40,028 bases of DNA from Reyranella sp. (GTDB lineage Bacteria; Pseudomonadota; Alphaproteobacteria; Reyranellales; Reyranellaceae), in NCBI GenBank assembly GCA_019750135.1, contig JAIEOV010000095.1, positions 1-40,028 on the forward strand, given 5' to 3'. The number at the start of each line of letters is the position of its first letter. Positions within the stretch are counted from its first letter, which is position 1. Shown in pieces: positions 37,346 through 40,028 of the stretch. The translations under genes and the position numbers were made by a program. The notes beneath the pieces are model-generated. The model searched no databases. It was not told where the DNA came from and saw nothing but the letters and a program-made list of their open reading frames with translations.

Positions 37346-38527
37346 ATGCCAAAGCTCACAAAAAACGTCATCGACAAGGTTGTCCCGCCCGAGAAGGGAG
37401 ATGCGTTCCATTGGGACAGCGAGCTGAAGGGGTTCGGCCTGCGTGCCAACGCCGCCGGCAAAAGCTTTATCGTGCAGGGCCGCATTGGCAGCGGCCGCGC
37501 CGCGCCGGCAGCACGGCTCACAATCGGGCGCTATGGGGTCTTTACGGTCGACCAAGCCCGCGACGTGGCACGCGAGCGCCTGCGGGACATGCGCATGGGG
37601 ATCGACCCTCGCACTGCCAACCAGCGCGTTGGCGCGTTGCGCAAGACCGTGCGTGAGGTGGTGGCCGACTACAAGCGCGACAGGTCGTTGAAGCCGCGCA
37701 GCGCGCTCGCTCTGGACCAGCTTCTGGCGGGACCGATCACGAAGTTCGGCTGGGCGGACAAGCCGCTGGCCAGCATCACCCGCGCTGATGTGCTTGGAAA
37801 ATTCCTCGAGATGAAGGACCGAGCCCCGATCCACGCTAACCGGACCTTCAGCATGGTGCGCGCCATGTTCAATTACGCGGCCCACGAATACGTCGAGAAG
37901 GACGGCACGCCCATCTTTAAGGACAACCCTGTCAATGCCCTGTATCGGAAGTGGAGCCCGCCGCGCGCGAGCACGACCCGAATCCCCGACGACAAGCTCG
38001 GCGCAGTTTGGTCGCACCTGCAAAGCGCCCGCGCTGTCGCACAGCAGCGCGATACCTTGGCAGCGATCGACCTCGTGACATTTTTGCTGCTGACAGGTGC
38101 GCGCATCAGTGAAGCTGCGGAATTGACCTGGGACCGGGTAAATCTGGACGCGGGCTGGTGGCACATCCCCGATCCGAAAAATCGCAATCCGGTCTGGCTG
38201 CCGCTCTGCACGCAAGCCGTGGAGCTGCTGCGCAAGCGCCCGACCCGCGAAGGGTGGGTGTTTCCGACCGCCCGCGGGCATATCAAGGACCCGCGCAAGA
38301 CCATGCGGAACATCAGCGAGGTCGCTGGCTGCGAGCTATCACCTCATGATTTGCGCCGCACTTGGACCAACACCGCCTTTCGGCAGTGCCGCATCGAGCT
38401 TTGGAAGGTCGAAGCCCTGACCAATCATGTCAGCAAGGGCGTGACCTTGCAGAACTACGGCGACACGCAGGATCTAAAGTTCCTCAAGCCCGAGGTACAG
38501 CAGGTCGCCGATCGGATGGTTGGATAA
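37346..38527 (+). CDS. Tyrosine-type site-specific integrase of an integrative element
   Basis: A 393-residue recombinase. The N-terminal arm-binding domain (DUF4102-like) is seen in LTKNVIDKVVPPEKGDAFHW and DSELKGFGLRANAAGKSFIV. The SAM-like core-binding domain is at about 100-200. The catalytic domain has Arg253 in TGARISEAAELTW, His334 and Arg337 in LSPHDLRRTW, His361 in ALTNHVSKG and the nucleophile Tyr371 in LQNYG. All catalytic residues are intact. ATG 37346 starts at the conserved domain; ATG 37322 lies in the direct-repeat region. It is the leftmost gene of the element, which extends past the right edge. Confidence 0.93.
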   Translation: MPKLTKNVIDKVVPPEKGDAFHWDSELKGFGLRANAAGKSFIVQGRIGSGRAAPAARLTIGRYGVFTVDQARDVARERLRDMRMGIDPRTANQRVGALRKTVREVVADYKRDRSLKPRSALALDQLLAGPITKFGWADKPLASITRADVLGKFLEMKDRAPIHANRTFSMVRAMFNYAAHEYVEKDGTPIFKDNPVNALYRKWSPPRASTTRIPDDKLGAVWSHLQSARAVAQQRDTLAAIDLVTFLLLTGARISEAAELTWDRVNLDAGWWHIPDPKNRNPVWLPLCTQAVELLRKRPTREGWVFPTARGHIKDPRKTMRNISEVAGCELSPHDLRRTWTNTAFRQCRIELWKVEALTNHVSKGVTLQNYGDTQDLKFLKPEVQQVADRMVG

Positions 38528-38556
38528 AACCCCGCGCCCAAACTTGGCGGCCACCC

Positions 38557-38606
38557 AGGTACCACCCCGCGCGGCAAACGCGCTGTGCGCGAAGATTTTG
38601 GTACCT
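38557..38606. repeat. Inverted repeat AGGTACCA / TGGTACCT downstream of integrase
   Basis: Perfect 8-bp arms are separated by 34 bases, starting 30 bases after the integrase stop. It could be part of an attachment or regulatory site, or a weak terminator. Confidence 0.5.
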
Positions 38607-38750
38607 AGCGACGCGATTTAAGGGTGCCCACAGGGTAGTGCAGCGGGGGCTTGCGCTGTTCACCGCTGGTTCCACGACAACGCTAAAACGGTGTATCCGT
38701 GCATATTAGCTTGCATTACCCTGTTAAGTTGTGTTACCTTACGCACACTG

Positions 38751-38771
38751 AAGCGCCGCACTGGGGCGCTT
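38751..38771. terminator. Hairpin AAGCGCC-N7-GGCGCTT
   Basis: A perfect 7-bp stem with a 7-base loop, followed by TACTCGAGG rather than a T-run. It may be an intrinsic terminator or an attenuator ahead of the excisionase gene. Confidence 0.4.
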
Positions 38772-38914
38772 ACTCGAGGCAAATTCCAGAGACATGAGCC
38801 GGTAGGATAGGGGACCGAGACCTCACCCCCGAATACTCCGGACACAGCCAATCTCCGTCAACGGCGTGGTGACCATCACAAAACCGACGGGCTCTCAAAG
38901 CCTAGGGTTTCACC

Positions 38915-39142
38915 ATGTCTAGTCATGTCGATGGGGCGTTGTCGAACGCCCAAGCCGCCTCAGTGATCGGAGTCACTCCAGGCACGCTCAAGGTATGGCG
39001 CGTCCAGGGGAAGGGACCCCGTTTCGTTAAGCTCGGCCCAGCAAAGCAAGCAGGCGTCGTCTACAGGCGCGCTGACGTGGAGGCTTGGCTGAACGAGCGC
39101 ACGTTCACCAGCACGAGCGCCTATTCGGCCAACGCCGCATAG
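38915..39142 (+). CDS. AlpA/MerR-like helix-turn-helix protein, probable excisionase
   Basis: A 75-residue DNA-binding protein. The helix-turn-helix is LSNAQAASVIGVTPGTLKVW followed by RVQGKGPRFVKLG, then VVYRRADVEAWLNERTF, the standard pattern of AlpA/Xis-type proteins (helix, wing with GPRF, YRRADVEAWL). ATG 38915 has AGGG a little upstream. Position just after the integrase suggests a recombination directionality factor or regulator of the element. Confidence 0.88.
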   Translation: MSSHVDGALSNAQAASVIGVTPGTLKVWRVQGKGPRFVKLGPAKQAGVVYRRADVEAWLNERTFTSTSAYSANAA

Positions 39143-39150
39143 CCAAAAAA

Positions 39151-39201
39151 GAAGCGACCGAGTTGGGGACTGCCGTTCCCGGCCAGTTTCTCGGTCGCTT
39201 C
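39151..39201. terminator. Strong hairpin terminator after the excisionase gene
   Basis: GAAGCGACCGAG (39151-39162) pairs perfectly with CTCGGTCGCTTC (39190-39201). It is preceded by CAAAAAA and followed by AGTTTTGG, so it could terminate in either direction. It starts nine bases after the excisionase stop. Confidence 0.8.
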
Positions 39202-39266
39202 AGTTTTGGGGTCTGGAACGTCGATCCCGCAACGCTCCGATAGCAATCACCGTAGAAAGGTAAACG

Positions 39267-39998
39267 ATGAGTACCGAAAACCAGCATAGCGAATCACGCG
39301 CGCCGCTGCCACCGAAAAGTGTAGAAAACAAACTTATGCAACTTCCCGAAGTCTTGCGCAAACGCTCGCAGTGGCTGTTGGCTCATCACGATAAGGCTCC
39401 CCGTCTTGCTGATGGTACGAGGGCAAAATGGTTAGACCCAAACACATGGATGGACTTCAAGACTGCTAGCCACGTCGCCCGGGAGCAGGGCTGTCATGTC
39501 GGCTACGTGCTCACTGCCGAAGATCCTTTCACGTGCATCGACTACGACACGCATCACAGTGAAAATCCCGAACTGTATATCCCGTTCATCAACAAGATCG
39601 GCACTTATACGGAGCGGTCACTATCTGGAGGCTTCCATCAATGGGTGGAAGGGAAGGCGAGCGGTAGCGACTCGTCCATTCAGATTTTTTCAGATAAGCG
39701 CTTCATGATCTGCACCGGCGATGTGTTCCTCAACAGGCCAATTGAGAACCGCGAGGCCATGGTCAAGAACATGGCCGGTCAAGTGGATGACCATTCAGCT
39801 GCCGATTGGGGCGTAATGTGTTGCTGGATCGAAGGCTGCATGACTCCACCCACGCTGGAAGAGCTCATGCAAGCTTTCAAGTATACTCCAGCCGGCAAGT
39901 ACGCCATCAAAAACAAGACGCCTCATTACATCGAATTCACGGCGCGCAAAGCCCTAGAGCGGCGAGCGCTTAATCGGAAGCGTATCCGGCGTGTTTGA
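39267..39998 (+). CDS. Primase-polymerase-like replication protein (short form)
   Basis: A 243-residue protein, ATG 39267 with AAAGG. It resembles the N-terminal domain of phage/plasmid primase-polymerases of the NrS-1 kind: MQLPEVLRKRSQWLLAHHDK, KWLDPNTWMDFKTASHVARE, VLTAEDPFTCIDYDTHH (candidate metal-binding Asp residues), then YTERSLSGGFHQWVEG and KRFMICTGDVFLNRP. The helicase or PriCT parts of larger relatives are missing, so it is either a stand-alone primase or truncated. Codon use is less GC-rich than the host genes, in line with mobile DNA. Confidence 0.7.
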   Translation: MSTENQHSESRAPLPPKSVENKLMQLPEVLRKRSQWLLAHHDKAPRLADGTRAKWLDPNTWMDFKTASHVAREQGCHVGYVLTAEDPFTCIDYDTHHSENPELYIPFINKIGTYTERSLSGGFHQWVEGKASGSDSSIQIFSDKRFMICTGDVFLNRPIENREAMVKNMAGQVDDHSAADWGVMCCWIEGCMTPPTLEELMQAFKYTPAGKYAIKNKTPHYIEFTARKALERRALNRKRIRRV

Positions 39999-40028
39999 GG
40001 TAGTTCCAACACTCCTGCTCGGTGTAGA
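39970..40028 (-). CDS. Possible C-terminus of a convergent gene (partial)
   Basis: On the minus strand an open frame enters from the right edge and ends at TAA 39972-39970, reading YTEQECWNYLKHAGYASD. The composition looks protein-like and it overlaps the primase-like gene's end by 29 bases. It is too short to classify. Confidence 0.3.
   Translation of the reverse strand, partial: YTEQECWNYLKHAGYASD

Larger units (their letters stand above)
38528..38914. other. 387-bp non-coding stretch between integrase and excisionase
   Basis: No convincing gene is seen. It holds an inverted repeat AGGTACCA (38557-38564) / TGGTACCT (38599-38606), two TTACC copies in an AT-rich patch (about 38715-38740) that could be a promoter, and a terminator-like hairpin at 38751-38771. 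It may contain recombinase or excisionase sites, or an untranslated leader for the excisionase gene. Confidence 0.6.

Overview
The window is very GC-rich chromosomal DNA with tightly packed, often overlapping genes. It is rich in acyl-CoA metabolism and in periplasmic-binding-protein transporters (Bug/TctC, NMT1/TauT), and carries many intergenic palindromic repeats. This is typical of a soil or freshwater alphaproteobacterium of the Rhizobiales/Rhodospirillales kind. I cannot name the genus from sequence alone. I see no rRNA, tRNA or CRISPR array.

Region A (1-10597, minus strand) is one long operon read from right to left: an atypical SDR, acyl-CoA carboxyltransferase (beta), two tandem acyl-CoA dehydrogenases, a LiuC/AtuE-type enoyl-CoA hydratase, a cupin protein, and a biotin-dependent carboxylase (alpha). 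It ends with an ABC ATPase, an ABC permease and a Bug-type binding protein that runs off the left edge. Gene content and order resemble the acyclic-terpene (atu) and leucine/isovalerate (liu) pathways: dehydrogenation, biotin-dependent carboxylation, then hydration of a beta-methyl-branched acyl-CoA. No HMG-CoA lyase is present. A 22-bp near-palindrome lies upstream of the first gene, and a divergent SCP2-domain gene starts beside it.

Region B (11.2-15.7 kb) holds small accessory genes: a class I glutamine amidotransferase, a CGNR zinc-finger regulator divergent from a VOC protein (with two related operator-like repeats between them), a frameshifted methyltransferase, a GNAT, a GFA/CENP-V-like protein and a frameshifted GNAT.

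Region C (15.8-23.0 kb, plus strand) is an eight-gene operon: NMT1-type binding protein, ABC ATPase, two different permeases, GntR/UTRA regulator, PEP-mutase/isocitrate-lyase-superfamily lyase, and a LeuC/LeuD-like dehydratase pair. The set reads as import, (de)hydration and C-C cleavage of a substituted malate or maleate. It is the best candidate here for an undescribed pathway.

Region D (23.1-37.2 kb) contains a glycoside-hydrolase-like protein, a gamma-glutamyltransferase family protein, a small lipoprotein, a fatty-acyl-CoA ligase, a SARP/TolB/TPR regulator divergent from a 1208-residue protein with a GH64/thaumatin-like N-terminus and a DUF4114 C-terminus, a GNAT, a DUF2272 lipoprotein, an MFS transporter and a short hypothetical.

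Region E (about 37.2 kb to the right edge) is the start of an integrative element: tyrosine recombinase, a 387-bp non-coding stretch, an AlpA-like excisionase, a strong terminator and a primase-polymerase-like protein. Base composition is visibly less GC-rich here. Long hairpin repeats of at least three kinds punctuate regions A-D.
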